DNA of 64,000 nucleotides from Mesorhizobium sp. M1B.F.Ca.ET.045.04.1.1 (GCF_003952465.1 NZ_CP034448.1:3263001-3327000), one strand, 5' to 3'; shown: positions 1 to 8,077, numbered from the stretch's first letter. Numbers and translations: made by a program. Notes: generated from the letters alone by a model not told the origin.

Positions 1-584
1 CGAGGCAGCATCGCGCCGATCGCGGCACCGACTGCGAGGCCGACAGCCGCCACCGCGAGGGGTTGATCCTCCAGCAACTGTTGCGTGGAACGGCTGGCTC
101 TCGTTACCATGTCGGCCGTGGCTGCCGCCGAGTTCGTGAGCGTCTCCGCTGCGCCGTGTGCCATGTCGGACACCGTATCGGTTGCGCCGCTGGCCATGGC
201 CGAGACATTTCCTGCTGCCCCGCCGGCCATCTGAGCGACCGAGGCCGCTGTGTCCGAAGTCATGGCAGCGAATTCAGTGCCGGTCGCGTCATCATCGCGA
301 CGGGCCACGTGGCCGGGAGCAGCGGTTGCCGCGGTAGCGCCGCTGCCCAGCATGAGCCATGCAATGCCGGCCCCGATCACGGTCAGCGGCAAGGGGTTTT
401 CCCGCACCTGGGTCTTCAGGTTGTGAAGCATCTCGGAGCCCGCACCACCACTGAAAAGGCCGGTGAACTCATCGAACAACTGGCCAGGGGTCATCTTGCC
501 TCGGATGGAATCGGCCGTTGCGATCACCCTTGCCCGCGTGGCCTCGGCCTCGCGTTCGAGTTCGGCTGCGGATTTGTCGGTCAT
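1..584 (-). CDS. DUF3618 domain protein (3' part cut by window edge)
   Basis: The frame is open from an ATG at 584 to the left edge, so the C-terminus lies outside the window. The N-terminal ~45 residues (acidic/basic helix with SAAELEREAEATRARV and a GKMTPGQLFDE stretch) match the DUF3618 pattern. A hydrophobic segment follows around residue 75, then an Ala/Gly/Met/Thr-rich helical region, and a second hydrophobic Gly-zipper-like segment near the edge. The ATG overlaps the stop of the upstream holin-like gene (ATGA), so translation is probably coupled. The family is common in rhizobia next to DUF883/holin-like genes; it is probably a membrane-associated stress protein, but no biochemical role is known to me. 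Confidence 0.85.
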   Translation of the reverse strand, partial: MTDKSAAELEREAEATRARVIATADSIRGKMTPGQLFDEFTGLFSGGAGSEMLHNLKTQVRENPLPLTVIGAGIAWLMLGSGATAATAAPGHVARRDDDATGTEFAAMTSDTAASVAQMAGGAAGNVSAMASGATDTVSDMAHGAAETLTNSAAATADMVTRASRSTQQLLEDQPLAVAAVGLAVGAAIGAMLP

Positions 585-973
585 CTCGCTTGTTCCTTGA
601 TCACGTTCGCGTCGCGCTTCAGCTGCTCCTGCGTGCGGTCCGGCGCCAGTTCCGAAGGCGCCATGCTTGCCATGCCCGTACGCAACAGGACGACGCCCAG
701 CACGGCCACGACCACTCCGACTAGCAAAGCGGACCATCCGGCGCCCAGCCCCAAGCGCGCCAAGGCAATGACGAGCGCCTGCAGCAGGACCAGCAGAGCG
801 GCGAGCAGGCATATCGCACCGCCCAGAACCTCGACTGCGCCGGCTTCGGCCTTGGTCACGCTCTCCGATATCTCCGCCCGCAGGAGCCTGGCCTCCGTCT
901 GAACCAACGTACTCACCTGCTGCGCCAGATCAGCTAACAGAGTGCCGAGGCTTGGATTGTCCTGAGTATTCAT
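581..973 (-). CDS. phage holin family / DUF1469-type small membrane protein
   Basis: This 130-residue protein has an N-terminal amphipathic helix (LLADLAQQVSTLVQTEARLL) followed by two closely spaced transmembrane helices at about residues 45-95 and a charged C-terminal tail. That layout is typical of the 'holin family protein'/DUF1469 group found in non-phage operons. The start at 973 overlaps the preceding gene by four bases (ATGA), which is why I prefer it to a 16-codon-longer version inside the upstream gene. It is the third gene of an operon with a general-stress promoter at 1677-1701. A phage lysis role is unlikely because there are no phage genes nearby; a membrane-stress role is inference. 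Confidence 0.8.
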   Translation of the reverse strand: MNTQDNPSLGTLLADLAQQVSTLVQTEARLLRAEISESVTKAEAGAVEVLGGAICLLAALLVLLQALVIALARLGLGAGWSALLVGVVVAVLGVVLLRTGMASMAPSELAPDRTQEQLKRDANVIKEQAR

Positions 974-1566
974 CTTTCCAGCTCCGCTGCCTGTCCGGGA
1001 ACGCCGCCGTCGGAGCCCCAATTGGGCGCCGCGTTGTCCCGGGACTCGCTTGTTCTCACACCGGTTTGTCGGCCCAATCCGGCCGCAGCCTGCCCTTCCG
1101 GCGGGGAAGCCTTCATGAACCTTGCGAGCGCGAGTCCCGCCAAGACTGAACCGGCAACCAGTGTGCCCGGATGCTGGCGACCGAAGGACTGAACGTCCTC
1201 AAGTACCTGCCCGAACGGTTTCTCCTTCAGCGAGGACGACAGCCTTTCCAGGCCGCCCGCCGCATCCAGCATGAATTTCGACGCCGCGTTTTGGTCGGTG
1301 TTGGCCAGATGGTCGCTTGCAGCGCGCAAGGCGCCGCCGAGTGCCGCCAGGCTCGATCCGATGTCGCGCTGCGTTTCCTCAGCTCTTTCGGACAGGGCCT
1401 CCTGTGCTTCCGACGCATAAACACCTGCCCTTTGCGCAATTTCGTCGCGCGCATCGTGGAGCGCATCGGCGGCACTTTGTGCCTCTTGCCGAACCCGATC
1501 GGAAACCTCGCTCTTGGCCTTGCTGAAGTCGGCGGGCCTGCGGCCCTGATCATTCTCGCGCTGCAT
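970..1566 (-). CDS. DUF883-like / nutrient-deprivation-induced-type protein
   Basis: This 198-residue protein has a highly charged, coiled-coil-like N-terminal half (repeated Ala/Glu/Gln/Arg heptads) and a C-terminal segment ending in one short hydrophobic helix (LVAGSVLAGLALARF) and a Gly/Ala-rich tail. This pattern resembles the DUF883/ElaB-like membrane-anchored stress proteins and rhizobial 'nutrient deprivation-induced' proteins. Its ATG lies 9 bases after the stop of the 24-residue ORF and follows GAGGG, so the two are co-transcribed. Function is unknown; association of such proteins with the inner membrane under starvation is family knowledge, not visible here. Confidence 0.75.
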   Translation of the reverse strand: MQRENDQGRRPADFSKAKSEVSDRVRQEAQSAADALHDARDEIAQRAGVYASEAQEALSERAEETQRDIGSSLAALGGALRAASDHLANTDQNAASKFMLDAAGGLERLSSSLKEKPFGQVLEDVQSFGRQHPGTLVAGSVLAGLALARFMKASPPEGQAAAGLGRQTGVRTSESRDNAAPNWGSDGGVPGQAAELER

Positions 1567-1575
1567 GGCGCCCTC

Positions 1576-1650
1576 CTAATGAAAGCCGAGGAAGGAGAGA
1601 ATCGCGAGCACAATCACGATGAGACCGATGAGATAGATGACACTGTTCAT
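1576..1650 (-). CDS. 24-residue hydrophobic membrane peptide
   Basis: A 24-codon ORF starts with ATG at 1650, preceded by AAGGAGG with ideal spacing, and stops at TAG 1576. After MNSV it is one continuous transmembrane helix of Ile/Leu/Val ending in FLGFH. It is the first gene after the general-stress promoter at 1677-1701 (start codon 27 bases from the -10 element) and is followed 9 bases later by the DUF883-like gene. The combination of promoter, Shine-Dalgarno and operon position makes a real small membrane protein likely despite the length. I do not recognise a named family. Confidence 0.7.
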   Translation of the reverse strand: MNSVIYLIGLIVIVLAILSFLGFH

Positions 1651-1676
1651 GGCGTAGGATCCTCCTTACCAGTCCG

Positions 1677-1701
1677 AACTTCGCGCCGGCTGGGATGTTC
1701 C
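1677..1701 (-). promoter_or_regulatory. EcfG-type general-stress promoter
   Basis: On the minus strand the sequence reads GGAAC, 16 bases, AGTT. The -10 element is 27 bases from the ATG of the 24-residue peptide at 1650, so it should drive the operon 1650 to 1. Confidence 0.7.
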
Positions 1702-1729
1702 CTTGGATGAGCAGCTTTTTAGTAAGTGG

Positions 1730-2059
1730 CTATTTACCTTTCGGCTGCGCCCTCAAAGCCTCAAGCGCTTCATCCGGGCAAAGCAGCCTCGGGCGTGCCG
1801 GATCGGAAATATCGAGCTTGTCCCATGGTATGCGGTAGAGGCCGTCGCGGCGGCGCAGCGCGAAGAAATCGAGCAGCGCAGTGCCTATGGTCGAGGCGGA
1901 CAGGCGTTCGAAAGCGGCAAAGATACCGACATGGAATTCAGTGACGACGAGGTCGTCGCCGTCCTGCTCGGCTATGATCTCCTCGACATAGCCGATGCTC
2001 TTGCCGCGCTCCGAGAACACGCGCCGGCCAGTCAGATGCTCGAGATTCACATTTGCCAT
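1730..2059 (-). CDS. PRC-barrel domain protein
   Basis: This 109-residue protein contains a PRC-barrel-like fold over most of its length: LTGRRVFSERGKSIGYVEEI, then a VVTEFHVG strand and a final YRIPWDKLDI strand. PRC-barrels are small beta-barrels that bind partner proteins or RNA. The start at 2059 was chosen because the family homology begins there; the upstream extension reads as Arg/Gly-rich shadow sequence. It lies three bases after another PRC-barrel-like gene and after an NRAMP-family transporter, so all are probably one transcript. The role beside the transporter is unknown. Confidence 0.8.
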   Translation of the reverse strand: MANVNLEHLTGRRVFSERGKSIGYVEEIIAEQDGDDLVVTEFHVGIFAAFERLSASTIGTALLDFFALRRRDGLYRIPWDKLDISDPARPRLLCPDEALEALRAQPKGK

Positions 2060-2061
2060 CG

Positions 2062-2424
2062 TCAGGCTCCCGGGATCCAGCCGACAACGTGATCGCGCAG
2101 CCAAACCTGCCAGGCCAAGATTTTGGTCCGCCGCACGTCCAAATCGAATTCGATGTCGACACCGATGTCGCGCACCTTGTTCCACGCGATGCGATGTGGC
2201 CTGGCCTGCCGGTTTCCACGCAGCCGGGCCGTAAGCCTTGCCGTCCACCGCCCGGGACGCTGACCCAGGCGGCGTGCGAGCGCGATCGAGCCAAGTTCGA
2301 CGGCAACGACCCTCGGCGGCTTGCCCTGCCTCAGCTCGGCGACTAAGCCGTCCACCCTGCCGATCTTGACCTGCTCGCGGTCGACGACCTGCTTGTCCAG
2401 GATATCCCGCAGCAACTGCATCAC
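2062..2424 (-). CDS. PRC-barrel-like protein, second copy
   Basis: The 119-120-residue product begins with LLRDILDKQVVDREQVKIGRVD, the typical first strands of a PRC-barrel, and continues with VVAVELGSIALARRLG. It may start at GTG 2424 or ATG 2421; both overlap the stop of the NRAMP-like gene, so translation is coupled. PRC-barrel pairs directly downstream of NRAMP-related magnesium/manganese transporters occur in other bacteria, where a regulatory or structural role is assumed. That role is inference here. Confidence 0.75.
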   Translation of the reverse strand: MMQLLRDILDKQVVDREQVKIGRVDGLVAELRQGKPPRVVAVELGSIALARRLGQRPGRWTARLTARLRGNRQARPHRIAWNKVRDIGVDIEFDLDVRRTKILAWQVWLRDHVVGWIPGA

Positions 2425-3641
2425 GTGCCTCCAAATATCTGTAGGGGAACGGTCACCACCGCCAGCACGAAGCCGAGCGCGATGATGAAGATCACGGCGG
2501 CGTTCGAAGCGAGGCCATTGCGGTGCTCACCGACATAACGATGGTCATTGAGCAGGAAGAGAAACGGGACGACGGTCAGCGGCAGACTGGCCGCGGTCAG
2601 CGCCATCGAAAAGATGGTGAGCTTTAACGGATCGAGGCCAAGCGCTATCGGAATTGCAGCAAGAAATAGCGTTACGGTGTAGACGAGGCTGAAACCGGGA
2701 TCATCGCGCGGCCTGAGATTTTCGCCCCACGTCCAGCCGAATCCCTGCGCCACGAGATACGCCTGCTGCAGCGCTATCTCGAGCGCAGCGCCGAAGCAGG
2801 CAATGGCCAGCGAAGCAGTGAAAAGGACAAAACCCCAGAACCCGAATATGGCGATCAGCATCAGCGGGAGTTGATTGTAGTCATTTACCTGATTCACGCC
2901 ATGCGCGCCGAGCACAACCGCCGCCACGATCAGAACAGCGATGGAGATCGTTCCACCGAAAGTCATTCCGAGACCGGCAATGACCCGATTGGCGCCGAGA
3001 TAGCTCTTGTCCCACTGATCCTCGATCGCTCCTGAGGAATAGAACATGAAAAGGTAGGGCGATATGGAAGCGCCAAGAATGCTGACGGCCATGAACCAAT
3101 AGTTTGCCGGATCGTGGTGCGGCAAGGTGGGAAAAGCACCGAAGGCAACCTGTTTCCAGTCCGGCTGGAGCATCACCGCCCCGACCACGAAACAGAGCGT
3201 GACCAGGCCCAGGATCGATACCCCCTTCTCGATGAGGCCGAATGTGCCTCTCCACAACAGCAGCCAGGCGAGGAAGGCCACCGGCAGCGCCCACCACTGA
3301 TAGCTGATCCCCGTGGCAAGCTCGGCGGCGATGGCAGCCCCACCTATCTCGGCGGAAAGCACCATGAAGTTGATCAACAAGACTGCCAGCAGTGGCCAAA
3401 GGAATGCATTGAAGCCAAACCTTTCCCGGATACCGTCGGTGATGGTGTGGTGGCTCACGGCGGCGAAGCGACCGGCCATCTCGACCAGGAAGATGATGCA
3501 GATGGTGCCGAGCACGATCGCCCAGATGAGCTGGAAACCGAACAATGCTCCGGCCTGCGCCGCCGTCGCCATCGAACCGACCTCCAGGAAGCCGCCAACG
3601 CTGGTCACCACGCCCAAGGAAATTTCCAGCAGCTTCTTCAT
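2421..3641 (-). CDS. NRAMP-family divalent metal transporter, atypical
   Basis: This 406-residue membrane protein has about 11 hydrophobic helices in the NRAMP arrangement. In classical Mn/Fe transporters helix 1 carries DPGN and helix 6 carries MPH. Here the corresponding places read GGFLEVGSM (about residues 17-24) and ASISPYLF (about 191-198), so the usual metal-binding Asp, Asn and Met are absent. That resembles NRAMP-related magnesium or other divergent transporters more than MntH. It overlaps the lipoprotein gene upstream by four bases and the PRC-barrel gene downstream. Substrate cannot be read from the sequence. Confidence 0.85.
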   Translation of the reverse strand: MKKLLEISLGVVTSVGGFLEVGSMATAAQAGALFGFQLIWAIVLGTICIIFLVEMAGRFAAVSHHTITDGIRERFGFNAFLWPLLAVLLINFMVLSAEIGGAAIAAELATGISYQWWALPVAFLAWLLLWRGTFGLIEKGVSILGLVTLCFVVGAVMLQPDWKQVAFGAFPTLPHHDPANYWFMAVSILGASISPYLFMFYSSGAIEDQWDKSYLGANRVIAGLGMTFGGTISIAVLIVAAVVLGAHGVNQVNDYNQLPLMLIAIFGFWGFVLFTASLAIACFGAALEIALQQAYLVAQGFGWTWGENLRPRDDPGFSLVYTVTLFLAAIPIALGLDPLKLTIFSMALTAASLPLTVVPFLFLLNDHRYVGEHRNGLASNAAVIFIIALGFVLAVVTVPLQIFGGT

Positions 3642-4069
3642 CGTTGCGGCGCGAAATAGTCGCGATAGGCCGTGGCGAGATCCGCTTGCGCGGCGCTAAG
3701 CTCGTCGCGCGCCTGGCTGGCCTGCGCGTGCTCCGCGGCCTCGACCGCGCTCTTGGCGCGCCTTGCCGCATTCGACAGTCGGCTGACCGCCGCCTTTAGC
3801 CTATCTCTGTTCGCAGGATTGGACGGGGAGGCCGACTTCACCCGCCGGCCGGCATCGGCGATCGTCTCGGCGAAGGATTGCAAGGCAGCCGATGCGTAGT
3901 GGGATGGCGCAGCATCGGAAAGCCAGGCATCGGTCACCAGCACTGCCGCCTTCCCGGTCGAGGCCGCAAGTTTCGATTGCTGTTCGACGGTTTCCGACGA
4001 GGAGCAGGAGGCAAGCGCCAGCGCAAGCACCTGCAGGAAAAGGCGACTCCGCCAAGCAACGCTGCGCAA
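3638..4069 (-). CDS. small lipoprotein
   Basis: The protein has a short basic start, a hydrophobic stretch and a lipobox ending in LASC followed by SSSE, so it should be lipidated at that Cys. The remaining ~115 residues are Ala-rich, mostly helical and charged. I chose the TTG at 4069, preceded by GAGGGG, because it places the signal peptide at the N-terminus; a start at 4144 would add 25 unlikely residues. Its stop overlaps the ATG of the NRAMP-like gene. It may be a periplasmic partner of the transporter, but this is only from position. Confidence 0.65.
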   Translation of the reverse strand: MRSVAWRSRLFLQVLALALASCSSSETVEQQSKLAASTGKAAVLVTDAWLSDAAPSHYASAALQSFAETIADAGRRVKSASPSNPANRDRLKAAVSRLSNAARRAKSAVEAAEHAQASQARDELSAAQADLATAYRDYFAPQR

Positions 4070-4180
4070 TATCTTCCCCTCGCTGCCGCTTCGAACATCA
4101 AGATAAAGCGGCGCCGGTCGGAAGGTTCCGCACCAGGCCAGCACGGCAGTATGAGTTAGCCATTCCCGGCGCGCGGCCGC

Positions 4181-5164
4181 TTATCGGCCGCTCAACCTCG
4201 CGTCGCCGACGCTCGAAAGAGCGGCGATCTTGTCGATCATGGCAATCACCGCCTGTGGGGCCGTCTGATGCACCATATGCCCGGCATCGGGGACGATATC
4301 GACCATCGAGTTCCCAAGCTCCGCGTGCAGCCGTAACGCCTCGGCCGGCGCGTCGAAGAGCTGATCGCTGGCGCCTGCGATGATCCCAACAGGAACGCAA
4401 ATGTCAGCGTGCCGAGACCTCGCAAACGCCGCTGCGACCCACATCAGGAACGACTCCGCCGCGATGGACCGCAATTGCGATGGCCGGCACGCCAACTCCC
4501 TCGTCGCTGCCGCGAATGCCGAAGAGATCGCGGCGGGGCCAAATATCTTTCGCATTGACCAGCCCCAGCCAAGTCCGACCAGCGGCGGCAGCAAGGTATG
4601 GCGGAACACGGTTCCGATCAAAGGCAAGGCTGGCAATGCCGACAGCGCGAGTTCGAACCTCGGCGACGGATAGTGGTAGCCTGAAACGAGCACGACACCG
4701 GCAACGGATCCAGGGCAACGGCGCGCCATCTCGAGCGCTACCGCGGCTCCCCATGAGTGGCCAAGAGCGATGTAGCGTCCCAGCCCGAGTTTCGCGGCGG
4801 CGGCATCGATCAGGTCGGCCTGGGCGGCGGCCGACCAGATCCTGCCGATCGGGCGCGAGCTCCTGCCGAAGCCTGGTCTGTCAAAAGCCAGAACACGATA
4901 ATGCGGAGCCGTCTTGTCAAAGATGCCGCTCGTCATGAAGTCTTCGGCCGAAGCGCCGTTGCCATGCAACAGCAACAGCGGCATGCCCTCGCCCCCCTCG
5001 ATAACGTGCAGCCGCACTCCCCGGACTTCGACGAACCGTCCGAACCGGCACCCGCGCAAAGCCCAGCGCGCCTGCAGTCCATTGTAGAGGGCGAGCCCTG
5101 CCGCTCCCGCAGCCAGGAGGAAGATTACGCCGTTGAGCGTTGCGATGTATCCAAGCTGACCCAT
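4181..5164 (-). CDS. alpha/beta hydrolase
   Basis: This 327-residue protein has an N-terminal membrane helix (about residues 7-28) and an alpha/beta-hydrolase fold. The oxyanion-hole segment is HGNG (67-70), the nucleophile elbow GHSWGA places the catalytic Ser at 137, the acid is likely the Asp of GASDQLFD and the base the His of DAGHMVH. A start 15 codons upstream (5209) is possible; 5164 is preferred because the membrane helix then begins the protein. It is separate from the lipoprotein operon by about 110 bases. Substrate is unknown. Confidence 0.85.
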   Translation of the reverse strand: MGQLGYIATLNGVIFLLAAGAAGLALYNGLQARWALRGCRFGRFVEVRGVRLHVIEGGEGMPLLLLHGNGASAEDFMTSGIFDKTAPHYRVLAFDRPGFGRSSRPIGRIWSAAAQADLIDAAAAKLGLGRYIALGHSWGAAVALEMARRCPGSVAGVVLVSGYHYPSPRFELALSALPALPLIGTVFRHTLLPPLVGLGWGWSMRKIFGPAAISSAFAAATRELACRPSQLRSIAAESFLMWVAAAFARSRHADICVPVGIIAGASDQLFDAPAEALRLHAELGNSMVDIVPDAGHMVHQTAPQAVIAMIDKIAALSSVGDARLSGR

Positions 5165-5373
5165 GGCCTTTGACCGAAACGGAAGTGGACCGAGACGGTG
5201 GCTGTCCAAAGCACGACTTCTTCAGGCCGAATCTTTCTGAGGCAGCTTTGTCTGTTCGCGAAGCGCTTTGACTATTGCCGTCTGGGCGAGGCGATGCCTC
5301 AGTAATGTATCACGCCAGACGCCTTCGTCCGCATGCGAGATTTCAGAAAGATCGAAACTCCCCGCGCAAGCCA

Positions 5374-5398
5374 GGAACGATCGAGTCCGGGTGCCGTT
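5374..5398 (+). promoter_or_regulatory. EcfG-type general-stress promoter
   Basis: GGAAC, 16 bases, CGTT: an exact match to the consensus. The start codon of the following 81-residue ORF is 26 bases downstream. Confidence 0.75.
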
Positions 5399-5423
5399 AC
5401 CCACAAAAGCGCAGGAGTAAGCG

Positions 5424-5669
5424 ATGACTGGACGGAAAACCCACGATCAGCAAACGCGCGTCATCGAAGAGCGTGAGAACACGAAGAACGCGCCGAAGGA
5501 ATTCGATGCCAAGGCGGAGCTGAAGCGCTCGATTGCCGAACGCGAGGCTCGGCGGAAGGGCTCGAATCTGAGGAGCGGGGCCCCTAACCTCGTCGACCCA
5601 GACGACCGCAACATCCTTCGCGGCAAAAATCAGGAAAGTGAGCACAACAAGCATCGGGGTTCCAAGTAG
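5424..5669 (+). CDS. conserved-type small hydrophilic protein
   Basis: This 81-residue, strongly charged protein has no hydrophobic segment; it is rich in Glu, Lys, Arg and Asn and probably disordered or helical. AGGAG lies 7 bases before the ATG, and a perfect general-stress promoter sits immediately upstream, which supports expression. I do not recognise a family. Its composition resembles small hydrophilic stress proteins of rhizobia. Confidence 0.65.
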   Translation: MTGRKTHDQQTRVIEERENTKNAPKEFDAKAELKRSIAEREARRKGSNLRSGAPNLVDPDDRNILRGKNQESEHNKHRGSK

Positions 5670-5683
5670 GACCGCCTCTCACT

Positions 5684-6058
5684 CTAGGCGCGTGCGGTCG
5701 TGTCTTCGCTGGCGGCCTTGGCTTTCGCACACTTATCTCTGAATTCTTGAACCTCACCTTCCGTGAGATGTTCGATACCGATGAAGGCGTTTTTCGCGCG
5801 GCCTGAGCGGATGAGCTCATCGAGCTTGGCCTGTATGGCCGCACCGTCGCGATTCTGGGTATTTTGAATCAGGAAAACCATTAGGAAGGTAACGATGGTG
5901 GTTCCCGTGTTGATGACCAGCTGCCAGGTCTGGGAGTATTTGAAAATCGGGCCAGCAATGGCCCAGAGGACCACCGAAATCAGGCACAAAGCGAAAGCCC
6001 ATGCATGTCCTGCGGCGTGGGCGACAATTTCCGCGAGCCGATTGAATGCTTTTTCCAT
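5684..6058 (-). CDS. low-affinity iron permease family protein
   Basis: This 124-residue protein has two transmembrane helices at about residues 18-38 and 48-68, followed by a cytoplasmic tail with the AIQAKLDELIRS motif characteristic of the low-affinity Fe/Cu permease family (yeast Fet4-related, one small domain in bacteria). The start at 6058 is chosen because family similarity begins at MEKAFNRL. It is convergent with the 81-residue ORF and divergent from the pyrophosphatase gene. Actual metal transport by the bacterial members is not established. Confidence 0.85.
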   Translation of the reverse strand: MEKAFNRLAEIVAHAAGHAWAFALCLISVVLWAIAGPIFKYSQTWQLVINTGTTIVTFLMVFLIQNTQNRDGAAIQAKLDELIRSGRAKNAFIGIEHLTEGEVQEFRDKCAKAKAASEDTTARA

Positions 6059-6215
6059 GTTGAACTCCGAGCAGGGCTTGCCTTTTTGCGAAAGGCATTG
6101 AGGCGGCAAAGAGATGAACGCCGCGCCGGCGGGCGAGTTTCTGCGCCCCAAGTGAGCAATGGGAACTTTCGTCTCTGGCAGGGCTTAGGAGGGCGACACT
6201 GGGCCAGAGTGGACG

Positions 6216-6761
6216 ATGCCGCATTACGAGAAGCTGCCAACGATGAATGGCGAACATATAAGGGTCGTCGTGGAGACACCGCGCGGAGCTGCGGCCAAGT
6301 TCTCCTACCATCCCGAAACCGGCGTCTTCGAATTCACCCGCCCGCTGCCGATTGGAAATACTTATCCCTATGATTGGGGCTTCATACCGTCCACACGCGG
6401 CGAAGACGGTGACCCGTTGGATGGCCTCGTCATCCATCAGGCGGTGTCCTCGCCAGGCATTGTCATCAATTGCGACCTGCTTGGCGCGCTGCGCGTCAAG
6501 CAAAAGGATGCCGAAGGTTCGCAGTTCTACAACGACCGTTATATCTTTCGTCCTCATAAGCAAGATTCACCCGACAAGCCGGGTTTGATGGATTGCGTGC
6601 CCGATGAACTGCGCCGCGAGATCGAGCAGTTCTTTGTGTCGTCGGTGCTGGGCACCAGCAAGAAGATCAAGCTGAAAGGCTGGCGCGACGCCAGGAGGGC
6701 GGCCGCTCTGCTGAAGAAGGGAATGGAGCGATTCGCGAGGACACAAAAGCCGGCACGCTGA
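6216..6761 (+). CDS. ppa: inorganic pyrophosphatase
   Basis: This 181-residue protein belongs to the family I (soluble) inorganic diphosphatases, which hydrolyse PPi to two phosphates. The signature EDGDPLDGL is at residues 63-71, with the conserved YPYDWGFIP segment before it and DKPGLMDCVPDE after. It differs from the housekeeping enzyme in its C-terminal third, which is Lys/Arg-rich. A weak promoter-like pair (GGAAC, 16 bases, GCTT) lies at 6162-6186. A hairpin follows the gene at 6801-6828. Confidence 0.85.
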   Translation: MPHYEKLPTMNGEHIRVVVETPRGAAAKFSYHPETGVFEFTRPLPIGNTYPYDWGFIPSTRGEDGDPLDGLVIHQAVSSPGIVINCDLLGALRVKQKDAEGSQFYNDRYIFRPHKQDSPDKPGLMDCVPDELRREIEQFFVSSVLGTSKKIKLKGWRDARRAAALLKKGMERFARTQKPAR

Positions 6762-6800
6762 TCGCAGTCTTGCCGGGCGATAGATGGCTATCCGTTGATT

Positions 6801-6828
6801 GCGGCCTCGGTCGGGAGACCGGGGCCGC
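6801..6828. terminator. hairpin between convergent genes
   Basis: A 12-base stem with one G.T-type mismatch and a 4-base loop lies between ppa (plus) and the ferritin-like gene (minus). No clear U-tract follows on either strand, so it may be a weak bidirectional terminator. Confidence 0.4.
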
Positions 6829-6877
6829 ATCGTCAAGCTAGCCTTTCGGCTTATGAACCGAGGGTATGTCAGGCGCC

Positions 6878-7399
6878 TCACGCGGCCGCCTGCAAAGCCC
6901 GCTCGTTCGCACCGCTTTCACCGAGTTTGGTAAGTGTCTCGTCGGTGGCGGATTCTTCCTTGAGCGTTTCGCGCAGCAAGGGCAGGGCGTCTTTCAGGCC
7001 CAGTTGCTCCGCCCAGGCGATCAGCGTGCCGTAACGAGCTATCTCATAGTGCTCGACCGACTGGGCGGCGGCCACAAGGCCCGCATCGAGCGCGGGCTCG
7101 TCCTTGTATTCCTCAAGGATTTCCGAACCTTCTTCGATGATGCCGTCGATCGCGGGACAGGTCTTGCCTCGTGCCGGCTTACCCAACATTTCGAAAACCT
7201 GTTCAAGCCGGTCGACCTGGCCTTCCGTCTCCATGCGATGCTTTTCGAAAGCCGCGCTCACCTCCTCCGACTGCGCCGCCTTGGCCATCTTCGGCAGCGT
7301 CTTCAGAATTTTCTTCTCCGCGTAGTAGATGTCCTTCAGGCCATCCACGAACAGGCTTTCCAGCCCGTTCGCCGCGCCGGACGAACTTTTCTTCGCCAT
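6878..7399 (-). CDS. ferritin-like protein, YciE/YciF family
   Basis: This 173-residue all-helical protein carries the DUF892 pattern: GLKDIYYAEKKILKTLPKM at the first helix, then FEKHRMETEGQVDRLEQVFE, and a later EHYEIARYGTL helix, which together supply the Glu/His ligands of a diiron site. Relatives are induced by osmotic and other stress. The ATG at 7399 has AGGAGAT upstream. A general-stress promoter at 7499-7523 precedes it, leaving a leader of about 90 bases. Enzymatic activity is not established for the family. Confidence 0.85.
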   Translation of the reverse strand: MAKKSSSGAANGLESLFVDGLKDIYYAEKKILKTLPKMAKAAQSEEVSAAFEKHRMETEGQVDRLEQVFEMLGKPARGKTCPAIDGIIEEGSEILEEYKDEPALDAGLVAAAQSVEHYEIARYGTLIAWAEQLGLKDALPLLRETLKEESATDETLTKLGESGANERALQAAA

Positions 7400-7498
7400 C
7401 AATATCTCCTTCGGTTGTGTCTGCTGTTCCAGCGGAACGCCGCCGACCCATTGCTCCAACAAGATGCTAGGAAGCGCTCAGCTTCCCTGAGCAAGCAC

Positions 7499-7523
7499 AA
7501 CTGGCAACATCAACCGATGTTCC
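7499..7523 (-). promoter_or_regulatory. EcfG-type general-stress promoter
   Basis: Minus strand: GGAAC, 16 bases, AGTT; 100 bases upstream of the ferritin-like gene start at 7399. Confidence 0.6.
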
Positions 7524-7554
7524 TGGCGAAACAATTTGTGACCTGACGGGGGTG

Positions 7555-7857
7555 TCACTTCGGCCGACCCTTATCGTCGCCGGACCAGAGCTGGTCGAGG
7601 ATGCTGAGCGCGGTACTTGGACCGCCAGGCTCCAGCAGACCTTGTTCAGCAGCCGCCTTCTTGAAAGCGGCAAAGGCAATCGCCGGACGGCAGATACCCG
7701 CCACGGCGTCGTCCACCAGTCGTGCGGCTCTGGCAAAGGACGGGACGTCCTTGCTCTTCCATCTTCCGCCCAGCGCCTTCTTGGCGTCGATAATCGAAGC
7801 GACCACCATCGTGCCGCCGCCGACGAAATGAATGGTGAGCGGCAGGAACCGGCTCAT
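7555..7857 (-). CDS. DUF982 domain protein
   Basis: This 100-residue protein has the DUF982 pattern: an N-terminal beta pair (PLTIHFVGGGTMVVASIIDA), an aligned Trp, and the helix ARLVDDAVAGICRPAIAFAAF. DUF982 proteins are small and almost restricted to Rhizobiales. The ATG overlaps the stop of a short upstream ORF (ATGA). Function is unknown. Confidence 0.75.
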   Translation of the reverse strand: MSRFLPLTIHFVGGGTMVVASIIDAKKALGGRWKSKDVPSFARAARLVDDAVAGICRPAIAFAAFKKAAAEQGLLEPGGPSTALSILDQLWSGDDKGRPK

Positions 7858-7988
7858 GCGTTTTCACCATCCCAGCCGTTCGGCCGTGCGGCCGCAGTAG
7901 TGAAAAGGGGATTGATCGTCCGCAGGGATTTCATGGCTGCCACCAGCTTTGGATCGCGATCAACGTAGCTGCCGCCGGCTGGTTGCAT
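7854..7988 (-). CDS. possible short ORF coupled to DUF982 gene
   Basis: A 44-codon ORF (start ATG 7988, alternative longer start at 8087) ends with its stop overlapping the DUF982 start. It is hydrophilic with no recognisable motif. The coupling is the main support; it overlaps no other gene if the shorter start is used. It could equally be untranslated leader. Confidence 0.3.
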   Translation of the reverse strand: MQPAGGSYVDRDPKLVAAMKSLRTINPLFTTAAARPNGWDGENA

Positions 7989-8077
7989 GCCGGCTGAACC
8001 AAGAGGAGTTATGCCGCCAAGGCTGCCGGTCGTTTTTTGCCGGCGTGCGTTGACCTTCCCAAATGAAGGAGAAAACG

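Noticed and set aside
4181..5164. Long antisense frames opposite genes, e.g. near 16274-17560, 33775-35289, 34965-36311 and 42909-44177
   Set aside because: They are open only because of high GC; Arg/Pro/Gly-rich translations, no family pattern and no ribosome-binding site.
5222..5404. 60-codon minus-strand ORF
   Set aside because: Some protein-like composition at the C-terminus but no ribosome-binding site, promoter or recognisable family.
6162..6186. GGAAC-N16-GCTT before ppa
   Set aside because: The -10 has GC instead of nG; distance fits but the match is below the standard I used.
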